Assembly: GCF_017315985.1 (NCBI RefSeq)
Contig: NZ_JAFLVR010000073.1
Span: forward strand, 1-47,703
Length of the DNA stretch: 47,703 bases
Direction of reading: 5' to 3'
Origin: Candidatus Enterococcus murrayae
Lineage (GTDB): Bacteria; Bacillota; Bacilli; Lactobacillales; Enterococcaceae
The translations under genes and the position numbers were made by a program. The notes under the pieces were generated by a model, which did no database searches, had not been told where the DNA came from, and saw only the letters and a program-made list of their open reading frames with translations. Below are positions 14,992-23,329 of the stretch, piece after piece; position 1 is the first letter of the stretch, and each line of letters begins with the position of its first letter.

Positions 14992-16569
14992 ATGCGAAAA
15001 AAATTGTTTATAAAAAGTATAGGCGCATTGCTTGCAGTCCTTCTATTTACCACTGCCATTACAGCAAATGCGCAATGGCTACACCACTTGGATCATCTAT
15101 TCATTCAATATCGATTGCCAAACATTTACTACGCAACGCTTTTCGTAGGAGCAATAGCTAAGTTGGCCACCATTGCTCCGATGCTTGCCATTTTCATTAC
15201 CCTTGCTGTCCTTTTACTGCGGAGAAATGATAAGGGGCTGGCTTTTTGGGCTTTGGGGAACTTGGTTTTTGCAAGTGCTGCAGGCTATTTACTGAAGCAG
15301 CTGCTCCAGCGCTCCCGACCGGATCAAATCCAATATATCTCCCGTACTTCTTACAGTTTTCCTAGTGGACATTCGCTGCTTATAGCGACCTTTATTTGTT
15401 CAGTCCTTTTGCTCTATTTTTTCAGCGAGAAAAAACCGCCGTTGCTTCTCAAGCTTGTTCTTTTATTTCTGCTGATCGCGGTTGCAGGCGGCAGAATTTA
15501 TTTAGGTGTTCACTATTTTAGTGACGTTATCACTGGTTTACTTCTTGGAGCTGGACTGACCTTTGGAACTGCCGCATTATTTTACCCATATTTGCTGCCA
15601 GCTCAGACGAAAGATAAGAGAATCAGAAAATCACGTGTTTTATCATGGCAGAAGGGGATATTAGGTGTTCTTGCCGCTTTAGTCGTGCTTGTTTCGGGCT
15701 TAAGTGTTTTTGCAGTAAAGTTTTATCATAGTTCACAAAAAATAGCGGACTCGATGTATTCTCCCGTAGAGCGAACAGGAAAACGGAAGACTCCGAACGC
15801 ATCTGAGCCGATGAGTATTTTGATTTTGGGAATTGCGAATGACGCTAAAAGAAAGACAGATTTTCGAGCGAATACGATCATGGTAGCGACATTGAACAAT
15901 CAAACAAAAGAAACCACCTTGGTAAGTATTCCTCGTGATTCATTTGTTGAGATCGTTGGGGCGGACTATGAGGACAAAATCAACCATGCTCATTCGATCG
16001 GTGGACCAGAGATGATCATGAAGACGGTTGAACAGTTTTTAGATATTCCGATCCATCATTATGTTTCAGTGAATATGGACGGTCTGCAGACGTTAGTGGA
16101 CGCAGTCGGCGGTGTGACTGTAAATAATGATTTTGCTTTTTCCGCAGAAGGTATCGACTATCCAAAAGGCAAACAGCATTTGAACGGCTGGGAGGCGCTG
16201 CAATATTCCCGCATGCGCTACGAAGATCCTAAAGGGGATTATGGCCGACAGGGAAGGCAAAGAGAAGTGATGGAATTGCTAATCAAAAAAATGCTTTCGA
16301 CGAAAAGTCTTTTCAGCTATCAGAAGATTTTGGACGGTATCGGAGAAAATGGAAGGACGGATCTAACATTTGAGCAAATGCAGAAAATCATGACCGGCTA
16401 CCATTCTTGTTTGACAAAAATCGATAGTCAGCAGGTTCAGGGTGAGGGCTTCACCGGAGATGGCTTTACTGGCGAAGAAGGGATTTCTTATCAAAGAATC
16501 CCGCAGGAGGAAGTGGACCGTGTGAAAGAATTGCTGCATAAACAATTGAATATAGAGGAGAAAGAATAG
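14992..16569 (+). CDS. PAP2 phosphatase-LytR/CpsA/Psr (LCP) fusion protein
   Basis: The 525-residue protein joins two envelope enzymes. Residues 1-205 form a polytopic PAP2 lipid-phosphatase domain with all three motifs: K102-x6-R109-P110, PSGH at 124-127 and R168-x5-H174-x3-D178. A further membrane helix at about 222-245 leads outside to an LCP domain (about 273-430) with MSILILGIA, SIPRDS (R315), DKINHAHSIGG, and the arginine-rich YSRMRYEDP...GRQGRQREV. PAP2 enzymes return undecaprenyl pyrophosphate to the monophosphate; LCP enzymes attach teichoic acids or polysaccharides to peptidoglycan. Following two SEDS genes by 38 bp, it probably recycles the lipid carrier they release. The SD is weak (GGAG, 14 nt upstream). 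Confidence 0.9.
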   Translation: MRKKLFIKSIGALLAVLLFTTAITANAQWLHHLDHLFIQYRLPNIYYATLFVGAIAKLATIAPMLAIFITLAVLLLRRNDKGLAFWALGNLVFASAAGYLLKQLLQRSRPDQIQYISRTSYSFPSGHSLLIATFICSVLLLYFFSEKKPPLLLKLVLLFLLIAVAGGRIYLGVHYFSDVITGLLLGAGLTFGTAALFYPYLLPAQTKDKRIRKSRVLSWQKGILGVLAALVVLVSGLSVFAVKFYHSSQKIADSMYSPVERTGKRKTPNASEPMSILILGIANDAKRKTDFRANTIMVATLNNQTKETTLVSIPRDSFVEIVGADYEDKINHAHSIGGPEMIMKTVEQFLDIPIHHYVSVNMDGLQTLVDAVGGVTVNNDFAFSAEGIDYPKGKQHLNGWEALQYSRMRYEDPKGDYGRQGRQREVMELLIKKMLSTKSLFSYQKILDGIGENGRTDLTFEQMQKIMTGYHSCLTKIDSQQVQGEGFTGDGFTGEEGISYQRIPQEEVDRVKELLHKQLNIEEKE

Positions 16570-16684
16570 CTGGCGAAAACCATCCATTTTATGAAAAATA
16601 ACTATTGGATTTCTTAATAAGGACGCTAAATTTTCTGCTTTGAAAGAATGTTGCGCTATAATAGCAGCAGAAAGGCGGGAAATT

Positions 16685-17533
16685 ATGCTTAGTCAGATAG
16701 GATTATTACTAGTGGTCGGTGTGCTGGCCGGAATATTAGGGTCGATTTTAGGGATCGGCGGCGGAATCATTTTGACGCCTTTTTTGACGTTGGTAATGGG
16801 ATTAGATATCCAATATGCGATCGCTGCCAGCATTGTTTGTGTGATCGCAACGAGTTCAGGCGCAACGATCGCTTATTTGAAAGATGATATGCTGAATCTG
16901 CGAGTCGCGATGTTTTTAGAAATCGCGACCACGATCGGAGCAATCGTTGGTGCATTGCTTTCAGGAGTTGTGCCGACAGGCTTTTTATTTATTTTATTCG
17001 GAGGCTTTTTACTGTTTTCAGTCATCAATATGATTCAAAAGCTGCGCGGCAAAACGGATAAAAAAATCAAAGAGTCAACAGGAGACTCATTTGCTGAAAA
17101 ATTGAAATTAAACGGGTCCTATTACGATAAGGTGCTGGATAAGCAGATCGATTATCAGGTTGAAAAGGTGCCCGGCGGTTTCGCCATGATGTTTGGTGCG
17201 GGGATCGCGTCGGGGTTATTAGGAATCGGCAGCGGAGTATTCAAGGTAACAGCGATGGATACCATCATGAAAATGCCATTGAAGCCTTCAAGTGCGACTA
17301 GTAATTTGATGATGGGAGTGACTGCGGCGGCTTCTGCGATGGTTTACTTTTTCAGCGGAGCGATCTTACCGGAAATCGCGGCCCCATTAGCATTGGGTGT
17401 TTTAGTTGGTGCAACGATCGGCTCCCGAATCATGACGCGCTTAAAACCAATCGTGATTCGAATGATTTTCATTCCGATTTTATTGTTTATGGGGATTCAA
17501 ATGGTTCTTCGTGGATTCGGGGTGATCATTTAG
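16685..17533 (+). CDS. Sulfite/anion exporter TauE/SafE family permease
   Basis: ATG 16685 is chosen because AAAGGCGGG precedes it and a TATAAT at 16657-16662 would place the transcript start after any earlier in-frame start. The 282-residue protein has about eight membrane segments and two inverted-repeat glycine signatures of the family: GILGSILGIGGGIILTPFL near the N-terminus (residues about 15-33) and SGLLGIGSGVFKV in the second half. TauE/SafE proteins move small organic or inorganic anions such as sulfite, sulfonates or sulfoacetate. A DUF1634 partner follows immediately, as is common. Substrate is not visible. Confidence 0.82.
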   Translation: MLSQIGLLLVVGVLAGILGSILGIGGGIILTPFLTLVMGLDIQYAIAASIVCVIATSSGATIAYLKDDMLNLRVAMFLEIATTIGAIVGALLSGVVPTGFLFILFGGFLLFSVINMIQKLRGKTDKKIKESTGDSFAEKLKLNGSYYDKVLDKQIDYQVEKVPGGFAMMFGAGIASGLLGIGSGVFKVTAMDTIMKMPLKPSSATSNLMMGVTAAASAMVYFFSGAILPEIAAPLALGVLVGATIGSRIMTRLKPIVIRMIFIPILLFMGIQMVLRGFGVII

Positions 17534-17886
17534 TGGAAAATAAGGAAGAAATGTTGAAAATCGAACGCTCTATCGGATATATTTTACGAGTGGGTGTGAT
17601 TGTGTCGGCTGCTATTATTTTAATTGGAATGCTCCTATTATTATTTTTACCGAGCAGTGGACCGGTACCGAACAGCTTGCCCCTGATTTTTCAAGGCTTG
17701 CTGCGCTTAAATGGGGAAGCATTTATTATGCTAGGGCTTTTTTGCTTGATCCTGACACCTGTTTTGCGAGTGGTGGTATCAATCTTCGCTTTTGCGAAAG
17801 AAAAAGATTATCTATATGTTGCGATTACGATTATCGTATTAGTTATTTTGATTATAGGCATGAGCTTTGGTTTAGTTGAAAAATAG
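17533..17886 (+). CDS. DUF1634 domain membrane protein
   Basis: The 117-residue protein starts with GTG at 17533, sharing one base with the preceding stop and using GGGGTGA just upstream. It has three predicted membrane segments (about 15-40, 60-80 and 92-112) and the DUF1634 pattern starting IERSIGYILRVGVIVSA with a later FCLILTPVLRV. DUF1634 genes follow TauE/SafE permeases in many bacteria and probably encode an accessory subunit; no biochemical role is established. A strong terminator follows 7 bp later. Confidence 0.78.
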   Translation: MENKEEMLKIERSIGYILRVGVIVSAAIILIGMLLLLFLPSSGPVPNSLPLIFQGLLRLNGEAFIMLGLFCLILTPVLRVVVSIFAFAKEKDYLYVAITIIVLVILIIGMSFGLVEK

Positions 17887-17892
17887 CAATTG

Positions 17893-17921
17893 AAAAATCC
17901 GCCCACATTGGGCGGATTTTT
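17893..17921. terminator. Bidirectional intrinsic terminator
   Basis: Perfect 12-bp arms (17893-17904 and 17910-17921) with a 5-nt loop, A-run before and T-run after. It ends both the TauE/DUF1634 transcript and the converging minus-strand eetA-eetB-dmkB transcript. Confidence 0.9.
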
Positions 17922-17923
17922 GC

Positions 17924-18910
17924 TTAGCTTTTTCGTGTTAAGATTTGTCGAGTCAAACGGTCAAGCTTTTCCTTTGTATCGAAAAAGTTCTCCGGTAATT
18001 TCTGAATATCCTTTAGTGCTTGTTCCGTATATTCTGAAGCGAGCTGTTGTGCGTAAGCCACGCCGCCCAATTGATGAACCAACTGCTGAACATGCTGTGT
18101 ATCTGAGCTGGTCATCTGTTTTTTCTTTTCTAAATAAGGTCGTAATTGTCCTTTGTCTTGATTGAGGGCGTAGATCAAAGGTAGGGAGTAAACCCCTTGA
18201 CGGACGTCTTCTAAAACAGGCTTGCCTAAAGTAGTAGAATCCGCTTGATAATCCAGCAGATCGTCCATGATTTGAAAAGCGATGCCGATATTTAGTCCGA
18301 TCATTCCAGCTTTTTTTGCGAAGCGTTCACTATTGCCGCTTTCAAACGCACCAACGGAGCAGCTTAAAGCAAAAAGCTCCGCCGTTTTTCCTGAAATGTT
18401 CTCTAAGTATTCATCCACTGTTTGATCTAACTTATAGCGGTCATCCATCTGACCTAACTCACCGTCTAAGATTTTTTCCATGCTGCGAGAATTCAATTGA
18501 AGGCTTCTTAGAGAAGTAGAGTAATCTGACAGTAGCTTGAAACAGCAAATGAACAAATAATCTCCGGCGTAAACCGCAGTATCGTTTCCAAAAGCCGACC
18601 GTATTGTCGGCAAGCCGCGTCGTAATTCTGATTCATCCACAATATCATCGTGGATCAAGGTAGCTGTGTGGAGCATTTCGATCGAGGCAGCCAAGGAGGT
18701 GGCTTTTTTTTCGTCTTGATCCGGTCCAAACTGGGCAAACAGGAGTTGATAGGCTGGACGTAAAAGCTTACCGCCTGCATGGATCATATCTAATACGGCC
18801 GATTCGACTTTTTTATTTTTCAATTTGACGACATTTTCCATCATTTCAAGGGTCGTCGTTAATTGCTTAGCAAGATCAGGATATTCTTGCCACATGGGAT
18901 GAAGTTTCAT
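17924..18910 (-). CDS. dmkB: Polyprenyl diphosphate synthase (DmkB / HepT-like)
   Basis: The 328-residue trans-prenyltransferase has both aspartate-rich metal motifs, DDIVD at 88-92 and DDLLD at 216-220. It also has GGKLLRP near 46-52 and the conserved RRGLPT directly after the first motif. It condenses isopentenyl diphosphate units to make the long isoprenoid tail of (demethyl)menaquinone. Its ATG overlaps the eetB stop by 4 nt, and it is the last gene of the minus-strand EET cluster. In Listeria the corresponding enzyme supplies the quinone dedicated to extracellular electron transfer. The same protein could equally serve the general menaquinone pool. Confidence 0.88.
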   Translation of the reverse strand: MKLHPMWQEYPDLAKQLTTTLEMMENVVKLKNKKVESAVLDMIHAGGKLLRPAYQLLFAQFGPDQDEKKATSLAASIEMLHTATLIHDDIVDESELRRGLPTIRSAFGNDTAVYAGDYLFICCFKLLSDYSTSLRSLQLNSRSMEKILDGELGQMDDRYKLDQTVDEYLENISGKTAELFALSCSVGAFESGNSERFAKKAGMIGLNIGIAFQIMDDLLDYQADSTTLGKPVLEDVRQGVYSLPLIYALNQDKGQLRPYLEKKKQMTSSDTQHVQQLVHQLGGVAYAQQLASEYTEQALKDIQKLPENFFDTKEKLDRLTRQILTRKS

Positions 18911-19473
18911 TTTTGATAGCCTCCTGATCCTTTTTTCGTTTTTTGTGTCAATTCATAGTCCAATTGAAATTTTTGCAGCGCTCGTACGTGAACCAGCAGA
19001 TAATTTCCCGCGATACCAATGACGATTCCAGCAAGAATTCCCAAAAGGGACATGACCGGCAAGTAGAGCATGACAGTCCAAGACTGTGCAATCCAGCTGG
19101 CGACCAGTAGTTGGCCGACATTATGCAGAAAGCCGCCGGCAGCACTGATGCCGATAATACTGACGCGTTTAGGTCCAAGACTTTTAACTAAAAGCATACC
19201 GAAATAGCTCAGCAGCGATCCGCTCATACTATATAAGAAGGTCGATACTGTTCCGCCTAAAAGGGTCGTTAAAATCAGACGCATCCAAATCAAACGGAAG
19301 CTGTCTCTTTTTGGCATAGTAAACAGCGCAACGATCGTTATTAAATTGGCGAGACCAAGTTTGGCCCCTGGCGCAAAGGCAAAAGGGGAGGGAAACATGT
19401 TCTCGATTAAGCCCAAGATCACACCTTGAGCGACTAGAAGTGCTATGTAGATCAACTTTTGTGTTTTATTCAT
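18907..19473 (-). CDS. eetB: EetB-like membrane protein (Gx transporter / heptaprenyl diphosphate synthase component I family)
   Basis: The 188-residue hydrophobic protein belongs to the family once labelled heptaprenyl diphosphate synthase component I. It has five or six membrane segments, with VAQGVILGLIENMFPSPF near the start, APGAKLGLANLIT around 33-45 and AAGGFLHNVGQLLVA near 110-124. The fold resembles ECF substrate-binding (S) components. In Listeria EET, EetB with EetA is required to pass electrons from quinol across or out of the membrane, although the mechanism is unresolved. It lies 11 bp after eetA and overlaps dmkB. Confidence 0.8.
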   Translation of the reverse strand: MNKTQKLIYIALLVAQGVILGLIENMFPSPFAFAPGAKLGLANLITIVALFTMPKRDSFRLIWMRLILTTLLGGTVSTFLYSMSGSLLSYFGMLLVKSLGPKRVSIIGISAAGGFLHNVGQLLVASWIAQSWTVMLYLPVMSLLGILAGIVIGIAGNYLLVHVRALQKFQLDYELTQKTKKGSGGYQK

Positions 19474-19484
19474 AATAAGGGCAG

Positions 19485-19898
19485 CTAGTAAATGACACTG
19501 CCGGGTTCCCCTCCGTCTGAGGATTTGATTTCAATCAGTAATTTATGCGGCAGACAAACAATCGTTTCGCCGGATTGATCGATCCAACCGCGGCGTACGC
19601 AGATCTGATCTCCGCAATCGGCTTCTTTGATGCGGATCCGATTTCCTTTGATTTCAATTAGATTATAGTCCCCATCTTTGTCTTCATAACGATAGGTGTA
19701 GGCCTGCGACTTGTCCGAAAGATCAAAGGTTTTGAGCTCTTTTCCATCGACCGAAAGGATTGCTTCTTGTGTGGTGCTTGTTCCGCGGTTGAGACTGAAG
19801 ACAACGACAGGAGCGAAGGAGAGCAAAACAAGAATCACAACAATGATACCGTCCCAAGGCCGCAGCAAACTATTTTTTGCAAAATCCTTCAGTTTCAA
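19485..19898 (-). CDS. eetA: EetA-like NusG domain II protein
   Basis: The start is placed at the TTG at 19898: GAGG lies about 8 nt upstream, whereas the GTG at 19907 is merged with it. This gives 137 residues: one N-terminal membrane helix (about 14-35) and an extracytoplasmic NusG-II domain containing ILSVDGKELKTFDL, YNLIEIKGNRIRI and the conserved CGDQICVRRGWI...ETIVCLPHKL. Three cysteines (in the CGDQIC and VCLPH stretches) lie outside the membrane, which is characteristic of the family and suggests a redox or disulfide role. EetA is part of the Listeria and Enterococcus electron export chain. The nearby hairpin after ndh2 leaves open a separate promoter. Confidence 0.82.
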   Translation of the reverse strand: MKLKDFAKNSLLRPWDGIIVVILVLLSFAPVVVFSLNRGTSTTQEAILSVDGKELKTFDLSDKSQAYTYRYEDKDGDYNLIEIKGNRIRIKEADCGDQICVRRGWIDQSGETIVCLPHKLLIEIKSSDGGEPGSVIY

Positions 19899-20061
19899 AG
19901 TACACACCTCGTTTATTTTTTCTCTGGATACTAGATAAACGAACTAGCTTGGTTGAAACCAAGCAAAAGTCGGCGCTTTTGAAGTTCGCTATCGATCCAT
20001 TTTCATCTGATCATTCCAAAGCAAAATGAGTTCGTAAATCTTTTTCTTATCATAACATAAA

Positions 20062-20100
20062 GAAAGTTCTAAAGAGAAAAACAAGCCCTTTAGAACTTTC
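20062..20100 (-). terminator. Hairpin downstream of ndh2 (weak terminator or processing site)
   Basis: Perfect 13-bp arms at 20062-20074 and 20088-20100, 17 nt after the ndh2 stop on the minus strand. The tail after it is CTTTATG, not a clean T-run, so read-through into eetA is likely. A second small stem, GCTTGGTT/AACCAAGC, lies near 19947-19964. Confidence 0.55.
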
Positions 20101-20117
20101 CGTCAATATTGGTCAAA

Positions 20118-22073
20118 TTAGTTGGAGCTGTCTTTTCCGTAGATGGATCTCGGTGTTCCGTACCACCATCTGCCAGCAGTACGCTGAATCCAAGGAATCA
20201 CCCAACGGTCCAGACCTAATGCACGACCGGAGCCATTCATCAAGGCGAAAGCAACAGGGATGAACCAGATGTTTACCCAGTAGAACATACCTGATAAACA
20301 GAAGGCAACGACTAAACCAATCGTAGCAGCATTCGCTAACCAAGTGAATAAGCCAAAGATCAAGGCCAATGCGATCCCGATTTCAACGAAGGTCATGAAT
20401 TTTTGCATGAATAGTGCAACATCTTTATTCGGCATCATAAATTCCATAATCTTCGCGAACCAATTCGGCATTTTTTCAAAAACGGGCATTGGGTTTTCAC
20501 CAAATGTATAGTTAAAGCCAAAATGTGTCGCCGCAGTCGCCGTTGCGTCAGTTGCTCCGCCAGCCGCACCAGTTGCGGCTGTTGTTGCTTCAGCTGCGTG
20601 TGAACCAGCCGCTGAGGCGCCAGTTGTTACTTGCTCCTGCAGCCAAGGGAAGGGGAACACGACTTTATCAGTAAACCACGAGCCGCTGCCAAACCAAGAA
20701 CTTGGATTTAAGTAGCTGCCGTCGCCGACTACTTTTTTCGATGCTTCCACCAGCCACATTGAACCGTAGAACACGCGTAAAGGTACGCTCCAAAGAACAT
20801 TGCCATAACGAGAAGAATGTCCGCGGGTCACATTACGATCATTTTTGATATGGAAGAACTCATGCATCATATATTGGAACATGTAGTAGCCAGAGCGCAT
20901 GTCAAAGAAGTATTTCAGGTTAACGATGTGTTTCATCACAATCGCCATGAAGCCGGCCATATGAACCTTGTCCATTAGGTTGGCAACACCCCATTTAGAA
21001 CCAATGGAAACCATGAAGCCTTGATAATTACTCTTGAACTCGTGCTTTTGCGTATTTTTGATTTTTGCGACGATATTAGCCGCAGCAGTATGGGCCGTTT
21101 GTTCAGCAGCCTGAACGATTTGCGGCGTAGGCTTTCCATCATCGTTTTCTTCATAATAAACCAAATCACCGACGATGTAGATGTCTTTATCTTCGTAGCC
21201 TTTAGCTTGCATAAACTCGTTGGCATATAAGCGCTGACCGCGAGCAGCTTCCAAACCAAAATCAGCTGCATCAGTCGTTCCTTTCACACCGGCAGTCCAG
21301 ATCAAAGTGTTCGTTGGAATTTGCGAACCGTCCTTTAAGACGATATGATCTGCGGTTACCTCGGTAATAGGAGCGCCTTTCTTTAACTGAATGCCTTTCT
21401 TCATCATAAAGCGTTCCGCTTTTTCCGCGTCTTTACGATCAAGCATATTTAAAATAGTAGGAAGGGCTTCCACAACCATCAAAGTAAACTCTTCAGGACG
21501 CAATTTATGTTCTTTGGCCAGGACATTTTTCCATTCCATCAATTCGCCGATCATTTCGATCCCAGTAAAACCAGAACCGCAGACCACAAAGGTCAGCATT
21601 GCACGGCGAGTGGCTTCATCAGGCTCAAGCGCTGCTTTTGCGACTGTATCTTCGATGTGTTTCCGAATCTTGATCGCGTCTTCCATCGACCATAAAGTAA
21701 ATCCATGTTCTTTGACCCCAGGTGTACCGAAGTCGTTTGGCTCGCCGCCCATACCAATGATCAATTGATCGAAGGGGTACTTGCCCAGCTTTGTTTTGAC
21801 GATTTTTTTCTCTTTATCGATGCCGATAACGGTATCGGTGACTAGCGATACATTTTTCTTGCGAGCAAACAGTCGTTGTAAATCGTATTGAACTGCTTCG
21901 GGTTCTACTCGTCCGCCAGCTACTTCGTGTAATTCGGTCATCATTGTATGGTAAGAGTGACGGTCAATCAACGTGATCTCAACGTCGTCTTTTTTTAACT
22001 TTTTGGCCATGAATTTCGTTGCTGCAACACCTGCATAACCTGCACCCACAACGACAATTTTCTGTTTTGCCAT
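20118..22073 (-). CDS. ndh2: Type II NADH dehydrogenase with C-terminal membrane domain (EET Ndh2)
   Basis: ATG 22073 has AAGGAG upstream and starts directly with the FAD-binding fold: GAGYAG at 10-15. A second Rossmann motif GSGFTG lies near residue 165, followed by TLIWTAGVKG and IYIVGDL. Ordinary Ndh is about 400 residues; this one has 651. Beyond the reductase part is an Ala/Thr/Gly-rich linker (about 500-535) and a DoxX-like region of three or four membrane helices (LFMQKFMTFVEIGIALALIFGLF start). This extended form is the one dedicated to EET in Listeria and Enterococcus (also called Ndh3). It moves electrons from NADH to demethylmenaquinone without pumping protons. It diverges from pplA. 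Confidence 0.92.
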   Translation of the reverse strand: MAKQKIVVVGAGYAGVAATKFMAKKLKKDDVEITLIDRHSYHTMMTELHEVAGGRVEPEAVQYDLQRLFARKKNVSLVTDTVIGIDKEKKIVKTKLGKYPFDQLIIGMGGEPNDFGTPGVKEHGFTLWSMEDAIKIRKHIEDTVAKAALEPDEATRRAMLTFVVCGSGFTGIEMIGELMEWKNVLAKEHKLRPEEFTLMVVEALPTILNMLDRKDAEKAERFMMKKGIQLKKGAPITEVTADHIVLKDGSQIPTNTLIWTAGVKGTTDAADFGLEAARGQRLYANEFMQAKGYEDKDIYIVGDLVYYEENDDGKPTPQIVQAAEQTAHTAAANIVAKIKNTQKHEFKSNYQGFMVSIGSKWGVANLMDKVHMAGFMAIVMKHIVNLKYFFDMRSGYYMFQYMMHEFFHIKNDRNVTRGHSSRYGNVLWSVPLRVFYGSMWLVEASKKVVGDGSYLNPSSWFGSGSWFTDKVVFPFPWLQEQVTTGASAAGSHAAEATTAATGAAGGATDATATAATHFGFNYTFGENPMPVFEKMPNWFAKIMEFMMPNKDVALFMQKFMTFVEIGIALALIFGLFTWLANAATIGLVVAFCLSGMFYWVNIWFIPVAFALMNGSGRALGLDRWVIPWIQRTAGRWWYGTPRSIYGKDSSN

Positions 22074-22147
22074 TGAAAATCCGCTCCTTCTAAATGATAA
22101 TGACTGCACAATAATAATGAATTGATAACACCTGAACAATCGCTCTC

Positions 22148-22176
22148 ATTATACATATAGTTCTTTTTTTTGTCTA
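22148..22176 (-). promoter_or_regulatory. Promoter of ndh2
   Basis: Read on the minus strand, TAGACA (22176-22171) and a perfect TATAAT (22153-22148) are separated by 17 nt, placing the start about 65 nt upstream of ndh2. Confidence 0.7.
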
Positions 22177-22251
22177 TCACAATTATTCTAAAGTAATAAT
22201 GATACTATCCTTATAATTGGATTAAAATAAATTGTTTTAACGGAATAATCG

Positions 22252-22280
22252 TATACAAACATAAAAAAGTATTTTAGAAT
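22252..22280 (+). promoter_or_regulatory. Candidate promoter of pplA
   Basis: TATACA at 22252-22257 and TAGAAT at 22275-22280 with a 17-nt spacer. The start would fall about 40 nt before the pplA ATG, which has AAAGGTGGAG upstream. Confidence 0.5.
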
Positions 22281-22329
22281 AGTTATTGTTTAATGAATCA
22301 CAAAAAAAGAATAAAGGTGGAGTTTAATC

Positions 22330-23229
22330 ATGAAAATGAAAAAAATAGTATCAGGATTTGCTGTGGTAGCGTTTTCTACAATAGCGTTAGCTGCTTGTGG
22401 CGGAAACAATGACAAAGAGTCAGCATCAAGTTCTTCAGCAAGCTCATCTGAAGCAGTGAAGCCAGCTGAAAAAGAAGCAGGCGGCGATCTTAAAGACGGC
22501 ACCTACAAACTTGAAGAAAAGAACTACAATAATGGCTACCGAGTAGTTTTCGATATGACTGTTAAAGATGGAAAAATCACGAAATCAAACTACGATTATT
22601 TGAATGAAGATGGAAAATCGAAGCAAAAAGATGCTGAGTACGAAAAGAATATGAAGGAAAAAACGAAAACTGGTCCTAAAGAATACATTCCAGAACTGAA
22701 TAAATCTTTAGAACAAACGCAAAATCCGGATGCAGTTGAAGTGGTTACTGGTGCAACACATTCAAGCGAAAGCTTTAAAAACTACTCTCAACAATTAGTT
22801 CAAGCGGCTCAAGCAGGCGACACAAAAACAATCGAAATCGATAATGGTGCTGATCTGAAGGATGGTACCTACACATTAGAAGAAAAGAACTACTCTAATG
22901 GCTACCGTACAATCTTCAACATGACTGTTGCTGGTGGAAAAATTACTGAATCAAACTTCGATATGGTCGACAAAGATGGCAAGTCTAAAAAAGATGATGC
23001 TGACTATGAAAAGAACATGAAGGCTAAAAGCGGTGTAGGACCAAAAGAATACATCGAACAATTGAACAAAGGGTTAGTTGAAAAAGGTGCTCCTGCTGAT
23101 GTAGAAGTGGTTACTGGCGCAACGCACTCATCACACGTGTTCCAAACTTACGCTGCTCAATTAGTGAATGCTGCTGAAAAAGGCAACACTACAGCGATCC
23201 AAGTGGATAACATTGTAACTAAAAAATAA
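22330..23229 (+). CDS. pplA: PplA-type lipoprotein with two FMN-binding domains (extracellular electron carrier)
   Basis: The 299-residue precursor has a lipoprotein signal with lipobox LAAC and C23 as the lipidated residue. A Ser/Ala/Glu linker follows, then two homologous FMN_bind domains (about 53-165 and 175-288). Each begins KDGTY-L-EEKNY and ends in VTGATHSS, the target motif for covalent FMN attachment; T143 and T265 are the expected modified threonines. The protein would be anchored outside the membrane and carry electrons from the quinone system to ferric iron or other acceptors. Its leader peptide region is also the source of the pPplA pheromone in Listeria; whether that holds here is unknown. 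Its own promoter and terminator make it monocistronic, allowing high expression. Confidence 0.93.
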   Translation: MKMKKIVSGFAVVAFSTIALAACGGNNDKESASSSSASSSEAVKPAEKEAGGDLKDGTYKLEEKNYNNGYRVVFDMTVKDGKITKSNYDYLNEDGKSKQKDAEYEKNMKEKTKTGPKEYIPELNKSLEQTQNPDAVEVVTGATHSSESFKNYSQQLVQAAQAGDTKTIEIDNGADLKDGTYTLEEKNYSNGYRTIFNMTVAGGKITESNFDMVDKDGKSKKDDADYEKNMKAKSGVGPKEYIEQLNKGLVEKGAPADVEVVTGATHSSHVFQTYAAQLVNAAEKGNTTAIQVDNIVTKK

Positions 23230-23255
23230 TTCCTGAATCTTAAGGGAACTTTTTA

Positions 23256-23290
23256 AGGGTTTGTGGCAGATCAGTCACAGACCCTTTTTT
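23256..23290 (+). terminator. Intrinsic terminator of pplA
   Basis: Arms AGGGTTTGTG (23256-23265) and CACAGACCCT (23276-23285) pair with one G-T, followed by six Ts. Confidence 0.85.
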
Positions 23291-23329
23291 CTTAGAAAAT
23301 CACCAATCATACTTTAGATAAAAAAGACT

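Noticed and set aside
16640-16684. Upstream extension of the TauE/SafE permease
   Set aside because: A TATAAT lies inside it at 16657-16662 and the extension lacks an SD, whereas ATG 16685 has AAAGGCGGG.
22181-22230. Fur-box-like ATAATGATA stretches between ndh2 and pplA
   Set aside because: They do not fit the 19-bp Fur palindrome with proper spacing; the region is simply AT-rich.
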